NCBI GenBank assembly: GCA_019638525.1
Contig: JAHBTO010000001.1
Span: forward strand, 124,001 to 188,000
Source of the DNA: Ferruginibacter sp.
Lineage (GTDB): Bacteria; Bacteroidota; Bacteroidia; Chitinophagales; Chitinophagaceae
Direction of reading: 5' to 3'
Length of the DNA: 64,000 nucleotides
Made by a program: the position numbers and the translations under genes. Shown here piece after piece: positions 1 to 8,469 of this stretch; the first letter of the stretch is position 1; the number at the start of each line of letters is the position of its first letter. The notes below the pieces were generated by a model. That model saw nothing but the letters and a program-made list of their open reading frames with translations, ran no database searches and was not told where the DNA came from.

Positions 1-810
1 CAACTGGGCTAATGCTTTTTGTAATTGCTCATCATTAGGGGCAATACCGTGCCATTCGTGAGTGCCTTCCATAAAATCAACACCTTTGCCCATTACTGTT
101 TCCATAATGATTACAATGGGTTTACCTTTTCCTAAGTACGATTTTGCATTGTTAAATCCTGCAATTACCGCATCCATATCGTTACCATTCATCTCCAACA
201 CCTGCCAGTTAAATGCCTCAAACTTAGCTTTTAGGCTACTTAGGCTCATTACCGATTTAGTTGTACCATCAATTTGCTGGCCATTACGGTCAATAGTAGC
301 AATTAAATTATCTACGTTTTTATGTGCTGCAAACATAATTGCCTCCCAGTTTTGTCCTTCATCCAGCTCTCCATCTCCATGTAATGAATAAACAATATTA
401 GGGTCGTTATTCATTTTTTTTGCCAGGGCAGCTCCAATTGCTACACTCATACCCTGCCCTAACGAGCCGCTTGCTACCCTTACACCGGGTAAATGTTCGT
501 GTGTGGTTGGGTGGCCTTGCAACCTGCTGTTTATTTTTCTGAAAGTATTTAATTCTGAAATGGGAAAATATCCACTACGTGCCAGTGTGCTGTAAAATAC
601 AGGTGAAATATGACCATTGCTTAAAAAGAAAACATCCTCTCCCTTACCATCCATATTAAAGCCCGGGTTACGTTTCATTATTTCAAAATAAAGAGCTGTA
701 AAATATTCAGTACAACCTAAAGAGCCACCCGGATGGCCACTTTGAACCGCATGAACCATACGAACAATATCTCTGCGTATTTGAGTGGCTATATCTTTTA
801 AATTATTCAT
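1..810 (-). CDS. Transketolase N-terminal subunit (3' end cut by window edge)
   Basis: Thiamine-diphosphate (ThDP) half of a split transketolase, which moves two-carbon ketol units in the non-oxidative pentose phosphate pathway. The 270 codons visible read from an ATG at 810 down to base 1 with no stop, so the last residues lie outside the window. Visible family signatures are SGHPGGS (about residues 24-30), SNGHISP (64-70), ASGSLGQGMS (113-122) and the ThDP-binding GDGELDEGQNWE (145-156). Family knowledge: in many Bacteroidota and archaea the enzyme is split into N- and C-terminal subunits encoded next to each other, so the partner probably follows just beyond base 1. A TTTG-N20-TAGGTTTG promoter lies 60-100 nt upstream. 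The identification is firm; that it is split rather than full length is inferred from its closeness to N-subunit sequences. Confidence 0.93.
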   Translation of the reverse strand, partial: MNNLKDIATQIRRDIVRMVHAVQSGHPGGSLGCTEYFTALYFEIMKRNPGFNMDGKGEDVFFLSNGHISPVFYSTLARSGYFPISELNTFRKINSRLQGHPTTHEHLPGVRVASGSLGQGMSVAIGAALAKKMNNDPNIVYSLHGDGELDEGQNWEAIMFAAHKNVDNLIATIDRNGQQIDGTTKSVMSLSSLKAKFEAFNWQVLEMNGNDMDAVIAGFNNAKSYLGKGKPIVIIMETVMGKGVDFMEGTHEWHGIAPNDEQLQKALAQL

Positions 811-877
811 TTTGTATGTATTAGCTGTTATTTTATTGTTGTTTATTTTTAAAATCCAATTTTATATATTAAAGTTG

Positions 878-909
878 CAAACCTACTTTAAAACAAGCGC
901 AATATCAAA
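878..909 (-). promoter_or_regulatory. Predicted promoter of the transketolase gene
   Basis: On the minus strand TTTG (909-906) is followed after 20 nt by TAGGTTTG (885-878), matching the Bacteroidota -33/-7 consensus TTTG / TAnnTTTG. The start site would fall near 873, giving a leader of about 60 nt. Confidence 0.5.
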
Positions 910-1086
910 GTAAAAATTGAAGGATAATATAAAGGTTAATAATAAGTTTATAATTTTACCGTTATTATCGTACTTTTCTAAGGAATTTATATTGATGTAA
1001 CGGCCCGATTTTTGCCAACATCAATCAAATAAAACCAGGCATCTGTATATTTTTATTTTATGTTTTTATCCTCAAAACATATTTAA

Positions 1087-1094
1087 TACTTTTG
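1087..1094 (+). promoter_or_regulatory. -7 element upstream of WecA-type gene
   Basis: TACTTTTG matches TAnnTTTG and lies 32 nt before the ATG. No clear TTTG is found at the expected upstream distance, so the call rests on the -7 element alone. Confidence 0.4.
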
Positions 1095-1126
1095 CATTAT
1101 TAGAAGAGACTGATTAAATTAGAAGA

Positions 1127-2251
1127 ATGGACAATATTTTACTTAGTGCGACTCTTGCTTTTTTAATAACTTTTTTTGCCATTCCGGTAATAATACAGGT
1201 AGCAAAGGATAAAAAGCTTTTTGACGAACCCGATGAACGTAAAGTTCATAAAAATGTTATTCCTACTTTAGGTGGCCTTGGAATTTTTGCCGGCTTTATT
1301 ATAGCAACACTAATGGGTGTGCCTTCCGGAATCACTTCAGAACTTCAATATTTTGCTGCAGCAGCTACTGTTATTTTCTTTTTAGGCATCAAAGATGATA
1401 TCCTTATTTTATCGGCCAGTAAAAAATTTATAGGCCAATTAATAGCAGCAGGCATTATTATAAAATTTGGTGGCGTTCAAATAAGTAATATGCATGGTTT
1501 TTTGGGTATAAATGAAATACCGCATATTGCCAGTATTGTAATTTCTATTTTTACAATTATAGTTATCACCAATTCGTTTAACTTAATAGATGGAGTTGAT
1601 GGGCTTGCTGGTAGCCTGGGTTTACTAACTACACTTGTATTTGGGGTTTACTTTTTTTATGTAGGTCAGTTAACCTATGCAGTAATAGCCCTGGCTTTAT
1701 CTGGTAGTATTATTGGTTTTTTAATTTATAATTTTTCGCCTGCAAAAATATTTATGGGCGATACCGGCTCTCTCTTAATCGGGTTAATTAATTCTATTTT
1801 GGTAATCAAATTTATTAATGTAGCCGGCAACCCTGCTTCTAACCTTCCTATTGAAGCTGCACCGGCAATAGGTTTTTCTATTTTGATGATTCCTTTGTTT
1901 GATACACTTCGTGTATTTGGGCTTCGCATTCTTGACAGAAGATCTCCATTTAGCCCCGACAGGAACCATGTTCATCATTTTTTACTTGATCTGGGCCTTA
2001 GCCACCGTATGGTAACCCTTACCTGTGTAAGTGTTAATATATTATTCATTTGCCTGGCTTTTTTTCTGCGCCATTTAGGTACCACTACCGTAATAGGTAT
2101 CTTATTATGCTCAGCTTTTGTTTTCATTGGAGCTATTTATTACAACAGGCCTAAAAACCGAAATGTTGCAAATATGAAAGTAGAAAATGCTGATATAATA
2201 AAAACTCACAAACTCCTAAAATTAGCCGGCGAACCTGTAGAGGCTGAATAA
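1127..2251 (+). CDS. WecA/TagO-type undecaprenyl-phosphate sugar-phosphate transferase
   Basis: Polytopic inner-membrane enzyme of the MraY/WecA family. It transfers a sugar-1-phosphate (usually GlcNAc-1-P) from a UDP sugar to undecaprenyl phosphate and so starts O-antigen, capsule or teichoic-acid-like polymers. Visible signatures: DEPDERKVH (33-41) and PTLGG (46-50) near the N-terminus, the Mg-binding DD pair (90-91), NLIDGVDGLAG (152-162), FMGDTGS (209-215), and HVHH (281-284), the histidine motif that separates WecA/TagO proteins from MraY, which acts in murein synthesis. Roughly 10-11 hydrophobic segments span the 374 residues. The exact sugar cannot be read from sequence. The UppP gene at 17.1 kb recycles the same carrier lipid. 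Confidence 0.9.
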   Translation: MDNILLSATLAFLITFFAIPVIIQVAKDKKLFDEPDERKVHKNVIPTLGGLGIFAGFIIATLMGVPSGITSELQYFAAAATVIFFLGIKDDILILSASKKFIGQLIAAGIIIKFGGVQISNMHGFLGINEIPHIASIVISIFTIIVITNSFNLIDGVDGLAGSLGLLTTLVFGVYFFYVGQLTYAVIALALSGSIIGFLIYNFSPAKIFMGDTGSLLIGLINSILVIKFINVAGNPASNLPIEAAPAIGFSILMIPLFDTLRVFGLRILDRRSPFSPDRNHVHHFLLDLGLSHRMVTLTCVSVNILFICLAFFLRHLGTTTVIGILLCSAFVFIGAIYYNRPKNRNVANMKVENADIIKTHKLLKLAGEPVEAE

Positions 2252-2303
2252 TTTTTCATATCATTTTTTTATTAGTATTTAACAAAAAGCAGTAGAAGGT
2301 TAT

Positions 2304-2336
2304 TTTGTAAATAACTGTAGTTTTTACATAGCTTTG
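2304..2336 (+). promoter_or_regulatory. Predicted frr promoter
   Basis: TTTG (2304-2307), 21 nt, then TAGCTTTG (2329-2336), a full -7 match. The expected start near 2341 leaves a leader of about 19 nt before the frr ATG. Confidence 0.55.
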
Positions 2337-2359
2337 CAGCCAATTAATACAAATCATAT

Positions 2360-2923
2360 ATGTCAGCAGATGTAAATAAAATAATTAGCGATATTGGCGC
2401 CTCTATGCAAAAAGCATTAAACCACCTGGAAGCAGAACTGGTTAAAATACGTGCCGGTAAAGCAAACCCCAATATGCTTGATGGAATAATGGCTGATTAT
2501 TATGGAAATCCTACACCAATAAACCAAGTTGCCAATATTTCCATATTAGATGCCCGTACTATTTCTGTACAACCCTGGGAAAAAAACATGCTGCAGGTTA
2601 TTGAAAGAGCCATAATTATGGCCAACATTGGAATAAATCCTCAAAACGATGGCAATATTATACGTTTATTTTTACCGCCGCTTACTGAAGAGAGAAGAAA
2701 AGAACTGGTAAAAAAATGTAATGCCGAAGGTGAAAATGCAAAAGTTGCCATACGTAATATACGCAGGGAAGCCATTGAAGCCATAAAAAAATTACAGAAA
2801 GACGGATTAAGCGAAGACACCAGTAAAGATGCTGAAAATGCTGCCCAGCAGGAAACTGATAAATATATAGCTTTAATAGAAAAATATCTTACCGCAAAAG
2901 AAAAAGAAATTATGGCTGTGTAA
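2360..2923 (+). CDS. frr: Ribosome recycling factor
   Basis: Cytoplasmic factor that, with EF-G, splits the post-termination ribosome into subunits. The 187 residues match the usual length of about 185. Typical family sequence is seen: LEAELVKIRAGKANPNML (about 22-39), the loop NISILDARTISVQPWEKNML, PLTEERRKELVKKCN and the C-terminal helix ending in YLTAKEKEIMAV. In many bacteria frr follows pyrH, but here it stands alone behind its own promoter and is followed by a 212-bp gap. Confidence 0.97.
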   Translation: MSADVNKIISDIGASMQKALNHLEAELVKIRAGKANPNMLDGIMADYYGNPTPINQVANISILDARTISVQPWEKNMLQVIERAIIMANIGINPQNDGNIIRLFLPPLTEERRKELVKKCNAEGENAKVAIRNIRREAIEAIKKLQKDGLSEDTSKDAENAAQQETDKYIALIEKYLTAKEKEIMAV

Positions 2924-3026
2924 TGCTTAATTTACTTTTAAAAATTATTTTATATACCTGTTAAAACGGTTCAATCAATTTTACAATACTGTTAGCTCTG
3001 ATTTTTAAACACCCTGTATACGCAAA

Positions 3027-3034
3027 TATGTTTG
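3027..3034 (+). promoter_or_regulatory. Possible -7 element before the protease gene
   Basis: TATGTTTG fits TAnnTTTG but lies about 100 nt before the start codon and lacks a clear -33 TTTG. Confidence 0.3.
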
Positions 3035-3135
3035 TGTTATAAAGCTTTAAACTTCAGTAATCACTGCAAATGTTTGTACCTTGGCATCAAACTATATAAA
3101 AGAGTAATTAGGTTTTAAAACATTTAACCATTACT

Positions 3136-4026
3136 ATGTTTCAACAGGCAATAGAAAAAGTTTTGCAATTTACAAGACCGCTGCATAGTATTTCACGTAC
3201 ATACGGAGGCTTGTTATTACCAGGTAGTGCAACCTTTTTTTTTGTAAACAATAAAGGTGTAGCTATAACCTGCAAGCATGTAATGAACCTTATACCATCA
3301 GCTGAACAAATAAACCTCACTTATGAAAAATATAAATCCGAAAGGAATAAGATAGCCAATGATGCAAAATACAAGCGTAACATACAGGGGCTGCAACTTA
3401 AATATAAATACCTGCCCGAAACAGTTGTACAACTAAAAAACAATTTTTTAAATTGTTTTGATACCATCAGTGAAATAACCTGCCATGCACACCCAACCTT
3501 AGACCTGGCCATTTTAGAATTTAAAGGTTTTAATAAGATTTATTATACCTCACATGCCAGCTTCATTAAAGACAGCAGCATCATTAAACAGGGTAAATCG
3601 CTTTGCCGCATTGGTTTTCCATTTCCTGAGTTCAACAATTTCAGGCACAATGCCCAAACAGATGAAATAGAATGGACAAATACAGGCAACCCCAATTCGC
3701 CCTCGTTTCCTATAGATGGCATTGTTACAAGATTTGTAGCAAGCCCACCCCATAACGAAATAACAGGTATTGAAATGAGTACAGCAGGCCTGCGTGGACA
3801 AAGTGGTGGCCCGCTATTTGACAGTAATGGTAATATATATGGGATGCAGTTTGCTACCAATCACCTGCACCTGGGATTTGATATGAAAGACTTTGAAATT
3901 ATTAACAATGGAAAGAAAAGCAGGATCTCTAATAACCCTTTTTTACACGTGGGTATTTGTGTACATGTAGATAAGATAAAAGAGTTTTTGAAAGAAAAGA
4001 ATATTTCTTTTTATGAAACCGATTAA
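3136..4026 (+). CDS. Trypsin-like serine protease without signal peptide
   Basis: A 296-residue protein with the chymotrypsin-fold catalytic pattern. The candidate triad is His48 in AITCKHVM, Asp123 in HPTLDLAILEF and Ser223 in RGQSGGPLF, each in the family's usual local context (the Asp-Leu-Ala-Ile strand and G-x-SGGP). The N-terminus (MFQQAIEKVLQF) is not a signal peptide and there is no PDZ or membrane segment, so unlike HtrA/DegP it is predicted to be cytosolic. A charged insertion (about 62-95) sits between His and Asp. The substrate is unknown. It stands alone between frr and a convergent permease gene, with 5 nt to the latter. Similar single-domain proteases occur in stress and defence contexts, but nothing beside it supports such a role here. 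Confidence 0.8.
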   Translation: MFQQAIEKVLQFTRPLHSISRTYGGLLLPGSATFFFVNNKGVAITCKHVMNLIPSAEQINLTYEKYKSERNKIANDAKYKRNIQGLQLKYKYLPETVVQLKNNFLNCFDTISEITCHAHPTLDLAILEFKGFNKIYYTSHASFIKDSSIIKQGKSLCRIGFPFPEFNNFRHNAQTDEIEWTNTGNPNSPSFPIDGIVTRFVASPPHNEITGIEMSTAGLRGQSGGPLFDSNGNIYGMQFATNHLHLGFDMKDFEIINNGKKSRISNNPFLHVGICVHVDKIKEFLKEKNISFYETD

Positions 4027-4031
4027 ACAAC

Positions 4032-4949
4032 CTATCGCCTTAAGTTAGCGATAAAAACTCCTGATAAAATCAAAAACAGGCAACCAAATTGTTTCAACCC
4101 AACTTCTTCTCCATAAACCATCCCCCAAAAATTTGCAATAATAGGAATACCATAAGTTACCATAGAAGCAAAAACTGCACCGGCTCTTTTAATCAATACA
4201 TAAAAAATTATTGATGCAATGGCTGTACCAAAAACTCCTAACATAGCTGCGTATGCTGTGGAGTATAAAACTCCGTAATTGGTTAAAGGTAAATTGAAAT
4301 ACCCGGTAAAATAAAGTACAACCAAGGCGGGAATAGCATTTGAAACAAGTGCTATAGAAGCAATTTGCAGCGAGCCTATATGCTGCAGGTATTGGTACAC
4401 CATGTTTACATTAAATCCATAGCAAATGGTTGCTATTATTACAAAAGACACGTACTCTAAATACTGGCTTTGCAACATATTACCCTTGCTTAACAACAAC
4501 AGCACACTACCGGTAAAAGCTATTAAAATACCCAATATTTTGTTTGTTGATGTTTTTGACCTGAAGAAAAGAGCGCCGGTTATTATAACAAAAATGGGGG
4601 TTAACGAATTGAGTGTTCCTGCCAAAGCGCCATCAATACGGGTTTCGGCTATGCAAAACAAGTAGGCCGGTAATAAACTACCCAAAACTCCCGATAAAAA
4701 GATAATCCACAATTTATCCGAAGAGATATTTTTAAAATGTTTAATTGCCGTAGGCAATAAAACAATACCAGAAAAAACAATACGCAGCGATGCCACCTGG
4801 AAAGCAGATAAGTGAAGTAACCCTTCCTTCATCATTATAAAACTGCTGCCCCAAATAACAGATAGGATGATAAATATAAACCAGTTAAAAAATCTCTTAT
4901 TCAATAAAAATATTTTGCGCAAAGTTGTAGTAATTACATGACATAACAT
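4032..4949 (-). CDS. DMT superfamily (EamA) permease
   Basis: Drug/metabolite transporter of the 10-helix EamA type, built of two homologous five-helix halves. In the first half the signature VIWGSSFIMMKEGLLHLS follows helix 1, and RIDGALAGTLNSLTPIFVII resembles the conserved end of an EamA repeat. The second half carries VFGTAIASIIFYVLIKRAGA and a terminal GVFIAN. The 305 residues are family-typical. The substrate cannot be deduced. The ATG at 4949 is the only ATG that keeps the first helix. It converges with the protease gene and is divergent from mscL. Confidence 0.85.
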   Translation of the reverse strand: MLCHVITTTLRKIFLLNKRFFNWFIFIILSVIWGSSFIMMKEGLLHLSAFQVASLRIVFSGIVLLPTAIKHFKNISSDKLWIIFLSGVLGSLLPAYLFCIAETRIDGALAGTLNSLTPIFVIITGALFFRSKTSTNKILGILIAFTGSVLLLLSKGNMLQSQYLEYVSFVIIATICYGFNVNMVYQYLQHIGSLQIASIALVSNAIPALVVLYFTGYFNLPLTNYGVLYSTAYAAMLGVFGTAIASIIFYVLIKRAGAVFASMVTYGIPIIANFWGMVYGEEVGLKQFGCLFLILSGVFIANLRR

Positions 4950-4978
4950 AATAAGGTGTAAAACCCTTTATATAAACT

Positions 4979-5009
4979 TTTGATACATGTAGATAAAATA
5001 ATAATTTTA
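4979..5009 (+). promoter_or_regulatory. Predicted mscL promoter
   Basis: TTTG (4979-4982), a 19-nt spacer and TAATTTTA (5002-5009), which is seven of eight against TAnnTTTG, with the ideal spacing. Confidence 0.5.
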
Positions 5010-5053
5010 CATGCAGGATTTACAACAAGATTTATCACCAAAAATTTATTATT

Positions 5054-5458
5054 ATGGGATTTATTAAAGAGTTTAAAGATTTTGCCATGAAGGGCAACCT
5101 TGTTGATATTGCCGTTGCCTTCGTTATGGGTGGCGCATTTGGCAAAGTAGTTACAACATTTACCGATGGTATAGTATCTCCAATTATAGGCATGATAGGC
5201 GGAGCTGACTTAAGTAAAAATATGTACCAGTTAAAAGCAGCCGTAACGGATGCTTCTGGCAAAGTAATATCCGAAGCTGTATATGTTAAATGGGGCGATT
5301 TTTTAACCGCCATCATTAACTTCATTATAGTTGCTTTTGTAATGTTTTTAGTTATAAAGGGTATTAACAAAATGAAGAAGAAGCAGGAAGAAGCACCTGC
5401 TGCACCATCATCAACCGATGCATTGTTGATGGAAATAAGAGACTCCCTGAAAAAATAA
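5054..5458 (+). CDS. mscL: Large-conductance mechanosensitive channel
   Basis: Homopentameric inner-membrane channel that opens under membrane tension and releases solutes on hypo-osmotic shock. Visible are the N-terminal amphipathic FIKEFKDFAMKGN, the pore-lining first helix VDIAVAFVMGGAFGKVVTTF (about 17-36), the DGIVSPIIG turn, a periplasmic loop (about 58-78) and the second helix at about 87-105. The charged C-terminal bundle begins with KGINKMKKKQEE. The 134 residues match the family. A strong hairpin terminator follows at once. Confidence 0.97.
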   Translation: MGFIKEFKDFAMKGNLVDIAVAFVMGGAFGKVVTTFTDGIVSPIIGMIGGADLSKNMYQLKAAVTDASGKVISEAVYVKWGDFLTAIINFIIVAFVMFLVIKGINKMKKKQEEAPAAPSSTDALLMEIRDSLKK

Positions 5459-5480
5459 TTTGTATTAACCCCCTCCGGGT

Positions 5481-5514
5481 AGCAGCATTAAACCAATGCT
5501 GCTGCCTGTTTTTA
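5481..5514 (+). terminator. Terminator after mscL
   Basis: A perfect 9-bp stem AGCAGCATT/AATGCTGCT with a 5-nt loop, followed shortly by a T tract. Confidence 0.7.
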
Positions 5515-5526
5515 AACCTATCTGTT

Positions 5527-6468
5527 ATGAAAAAGATATTTGCTATTTTATTACTTGTTTGCTTTACAGCTTTTTGCCAGGCACAAGACCCAACTGTTAA
5601 AGGATTAAAAGATGAAGCTGCTAAAACAATCAATAAAGACCCTAAAGATACCACACAAAAAACCTGGAAACTGGGCGGACTCTTCAACCTCAACATCAAC
5701 CAGGGCACATTAAGCAACTGGAGTGCCGGCGGCGATAAGTTTTCCTTTTCTTTAAATGCATATCTTAATTTGTTTGCTTTTTATAAAAAAAATAAACATT
5801 CGTGGGATAACAGTTTAGACCTTGCTTATGGTATTGTAAACACTACCAGCCTTGGCTCTCGTAAAGCCAGCGACAGGATTGACTTTTTATCAAAATATGG
5901 GTATAGCATTGCACCCAAATGGAGCGTATCTTCTTTATTTAACCTGCGTACACAGTTCACCAATGGATATGCATATTCTAAAACCGCAAGTGGTGCCGAT
6001 ACTTCAAACGTAATTTCAAAAACTTTTGCACCTGCTTATTTATTACTTTCACTTGGTGTTGATTATAAACCAACTGATAATTTTTCGGTTTTCATATCGC
6101 CATTAACCGAGCGTTGGGTAATTGTGGGCGATAGTGCCATTGCTCCATTGTATGGTGTATTGCCCGGCAAAAAATCTAAAAACGAACTGGGCGCATTTGT
6201 AACAGCAAACTATACAGCAAAGCTGGGCGCTAATTTTGTTTATAAAACAAGGCTCGATCTTTTTTCGAACTACAAACAAAAACCACAGAACATTGATGTT
6301 TACTGGACCAATGCCTTAACAGCCAAACTAACAAAGTATATAAACTTTTCTTTTAACCTGGATATGATTTATGACGACGACACCAAAAATGTAAACCCTG
6401 CAAAAGGCCCTGCTCCTCAATGGTTGCAGTTAATGGGTGTTGGCTTTGCCTATAATTTCAAAAATTAA
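5527..6468 (+). CDS. DUF3078 protein, copy 1
   Basis: A 313-residue exported protein. The signal peptide MKKIFAILLLVCFTAFCQAQ is followed by a charged linker and a beta-rich body that looks like an outer-membrane barrel. The DUF3078 signature LNINQGTLSNWSAGG (about residues 56-70) is present, and many strands alternate aromatic and polar residues up to a C-terminal FAYNFKN. It is clearly homologous to the next gene (6577-7476), which keeps the QG-NW-GG block, the DRIDFLSKYG-like block and the LDLFSNYK motif. Function is unknown; the family is common in Bacteroidota. A hairpin terminator separates the two copies, so they can be expressed independently. Confidence 0.85.
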   Translation: MKKIFAILLLVCFTAFCQAQDPTVKGLKDEAAKTINKDPKDTTQKTWKLGGLFNLNINQGTLSNWSAGGDKFSFSLNAYLNLFAFYKKNKHSWDNSLDLAYGIVNTTSLGSRKASDRIDFLSKYGYSIAPKWSVSSLFNLRTQFTNGYAYSKTASGADTSNVISKTFAPAYLLLSLGVDYKPTDNFSVFISPLTERWVIVGDSAIAPLYGVLPGKKSKNELGAFVTANYTAKLGANFVYKTRLDLFSNYKQKPQNIDVYWTNALTAKLTKYINFSFNLDMIYDDDTKNVNPAKGPAPQWLQLMGVGFAYNFKN

Positions 6469-6495
6469 TAGATGTCGCATTCATATATATCGGCC

Positions 6496-6525
6496 ATCCG
6501 CAGTACATTACTGCGGATTTTTTTA
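6496..6525 (+). terminator. Terminator between the two DUF3078 genes
   Basis: A 9-bp perfect stem ATCCGCAGT/ACTGCGGAT with loop ACATT, followed by a run of seven T. Confidence 0.8.
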
Positions 6526-6564
6526 TTTTCTAAAACTATTAACAAATCACTACTTGTATTTTTT

Positions 6565-6572
6565 TAATTTTG
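6565..6572 (+). promoter_or_regulatory. -7 element 4 nt before the start codon (leaderless arrangement)
   Basis: TAATTTTG is a full match to TAnnTTTG and ends 4 nt before the ATG at 6577, so transcription would start at or within a base or two of the start codon. No clean TTTG is seen at the -33 position. Confidence 0.5.
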
Positions 6573-6576
6573 CCCA

Positions 6577-7476
6577 ATGATAAAACCCTTATTGTGTGTA
6601 ACTGTATTGCTGGCTACAGTAATACAGTTATCTGCACAAGACCTTACCGTAAAAGAGTTTCAGAAAGTGGCCTTTAAGGAGTTAAAACCTTTAGAAAAAG
6701 ATGGTTGGAAAAAAAACGGCACTTTTATATTAAATGTTAACCAGGGCGCATTGCGTAACTGGGCAGGAGGCGGTGAGCAAAATACTTTAGGGTTTACAAC
6801 ATTATTAAATTACAACATCAACCACCGTAAAGGAAAAATTACCTGGACCAATTATTTTGATATTGCCCTGGGTTTTCAAAATGCAACCAGTTTTGGACGA
6901 TTTAGAAAAGTAGATGACCGCATTGACCTTACCAGTAAGTTAGGTCTCCAGTTTTCAAACCAATGGTATGTAGCCTTACTTGCTAATTTTAATACCCAGG
7001 CTTTAGCCGGATATAGCTATACTGATAGTGGCAGTACCAAGATCTCTAATTTTTTAACCCCCGGTAAAATTTTACTATCGCCGGGTATTGATTTCAGGCC
7101 TGATAAAAGCTTTTCGCTTTTTGTTTCACCGATTACAGTTCGTTTTATTATTAAAAATGATACAGATTTTTATGCAATAGATAAATTTGGTGTACCTGCA
7201 AACCGTAGCAACTATACCGAACTGGGTGCTTTTGCCACAGCTAAATACACAAAAAAAATTACACATTGGGCTTTTTATAATGGCCGACTGGACCTATTTA
7301 GCAATTATAAGAGAAACCCCAAAAACGTAGATGTATATTTTACAAACCTGGTAACTATGAAATTTAATAAATGGCTGGCCACCAATGTAAGCGTAGATAT
7401 TGTGTACGACGATGATGTATTGATGAAAACACAGCTAAAAGAAGTGCTGGGCTTAGGTTTAACGCTCAAGCTATAA
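6577..7476 (+). CDS. DUF3078 protein, copy 2
   Basis: A 299-residue paralogue of the preceding protein. It has a signal peptide (MIKPLLCVTVLLATVIQLSA), the DUF3078 block LNVNQGALRNWAGGGEQNT (about 51-69), a DDRIDLTSKLG block, LDLFSNYKRNPKNVDVYFTN and a C-terminal beta strand ending LTLKL, consistent with an outer-membrane barrel (inference). It lacks the longer insertions of copy 1. It lies behind its own terminator-promoter junction, and the -7 element is only 4 nt from the ATG. Function is unknown. Confidence 0.85.
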   Translation: MIKPLLCVTVLLATVIQLSAQDLTVKEFQKVAFKELKPLEKDGWKKNGTFILNVNQGALRNWAGGGEQNTLGFTTLLNYNINHRKGKITWTNYFDIALGFQNATSFGRFRKVDDRIDLTSKLGLQFSNQWYVALLANFNTQALAGYSYTDSGSTKISNFLTPGKILLSPGIDFRPDKSFSLFVSPITVRFIIKNDTDFYAIDKFGVPANRSNYTELGAFATAKYTKKITHWAFYNGRLDLFSNYKRNPKNVDVYFTNLVTMKFNKWLATNVSVDIVYDDDVLMKTQLKEVLGLGLTLKL

Positions 7477-7597
7477 AAAGTAAAAGTTTTTCCACATTAT
7501 TGTTCGGCCGGGTTATTATTACAAAACTCTATCAACTTATTAATACATTTGCTGCTGCTTAATAAAGCGGCATTATTAAAATATTAAATTACAACAG

Positions 7598-8398
7598 TTG
7601 AACTCAGCATCGTACCAAATAAAGTTAGAGCAGTTTGAAGGACCATTTGACCTGCTATTGTTTTTTATTGAAAGAGACGAACTGGATATTTACAATATCC
7701 CTATAACTAAAATAACAAACGATTTTTTAGATTACATACACACTTCAGAAAAACTGAATATTGAATTAAGCAGCGAATTCATCCTCTTCATCAGCACACT
7801 TATGCGTATTAAAGCAAAAATGCTTATCCCCCGTAAAGAGGTTGATGCCGATGGAAATGAAATTGATCCCCGGCAAGAACTTATCAATAAAATTCTGGAA
7901 TATAAAAAATTCAAAGAAGCATCGGCAAAGATGGCCGAACTGGAAGCCGACAGGATGTATATGATGAAGCGTGGCAACCTTCAACAGGAATTAGCTCAAA
8001 TTGGTGAAGAAGCCGGAGAAGGAACAGAGATACAGACAGTAACGCTATTTAAATTAATGAAGGCCTTTGAAAGGGTGATTGCCAAATTGCAGGAACGCAA
8101 TTTTAAGCCTGTTCATACGGTGGTGCAATATAATTATACCATGGAAGAAAGCCGGGAATACATGCTTAATACATGCAGGGCGCAAAAAACGGTTTCGTTT
8201 GAAAAGATTTTTGAAATTTGTAAAGACCGTATCCATGCAATCTTTCTTTTTTTATCATTGCTCGAACTGGTTCAACTAAGATATATGAGCATTCTTTCTG
8301 GCGAAGGCAGAAATAATTTTATTGTAGAATGGAACGAAAACCGGGAGGAAGATATACAGGGCCTGTTACCTAATGAAGATATTACTACTCTTAATTAA
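7598..8398 (+). CDS. scpA: Segregation and condensation protein A
   Basis: Kleisin subunit that bridges SMC heads in the SMC-ScpA-ScpB complex for chromosome condensation. The protein begins with the ScpA signature YQIKLEQFEGPFDLLLFFIE and DELDIYNIPITKITNDFL, continues through LSSEFILFISTLMRIKAKML, and ends with a winged-helix domain including LLELVQLRYMSIL (about 220-232). The 266 residues are normal. The start is a TTG at 7598: stop codons lie just upstream and no ATG precedes the conserved N-terminus. scpB and smc are not in the window. A strong terminator follows. Confidence 0.95.
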   Translation: MNSASYQIKLEQFEGPFDLLLFFIERDELDIYNIPITKITNDFLDYIHTSEKLNIELSSEFILFISTLMRIKAKMLIPRKEVDADGNEIDPRQELINKILEYKKFKEASAKMAELEADRMYMMKRGNLQQELAQIGEEAGEGTEIQTVTLFKLMKAFERVIAKLQERNFKPVHTVVQYNYTMEESREYMLNTCRAQKTVSFEKIFEICKDRIHAIFLFLSLLELVQLRYMSILSGEGRNNFIVEWNENREEDIQGLLPNEDITTLN

Positions 8399-8405
8399 AT
8401 AAATA

Positions 8406-8430
8406 CCCCGTAACAACGGGGCTTTTTTTT
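8406..8430 (+). terminator. Terminator after scpA
   Basis: CCCCGT-AACA-ACGGGG hairpin (8406-8421), one C, then eight T: a textbook intrinsic terminator. Confidence 0.85.
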
Positions 8431-8469
8431 ACTAGGACTTTTTGTCAGGTAAATGGTTTGGTATATTTT

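Larger units (their letters stand above)
811..1126. other. Divergent intergenic region (316 bp)
   Basis: This AT-rich gap separates the divergent transketolase and WecA-type genes. It holds one predicted promoter for each side (878-909 minus, 1087-1094 plus). I see no RNA gene, repeat or small coding frame with family features in it. Confidence 0.6.

Noticed and set aside
62..391. Plus-strand open frame of 109 codons
   Set aside because: It is antisense to the transketolase gene, whose family motifs are clear; the frame has no motif.
3136..4026. Defence system centred on the trypsin-like protease
   Set aside because: Neighbours are frr and a DMT permease; no nuclease, STAND ATPase or other defence partner is present.
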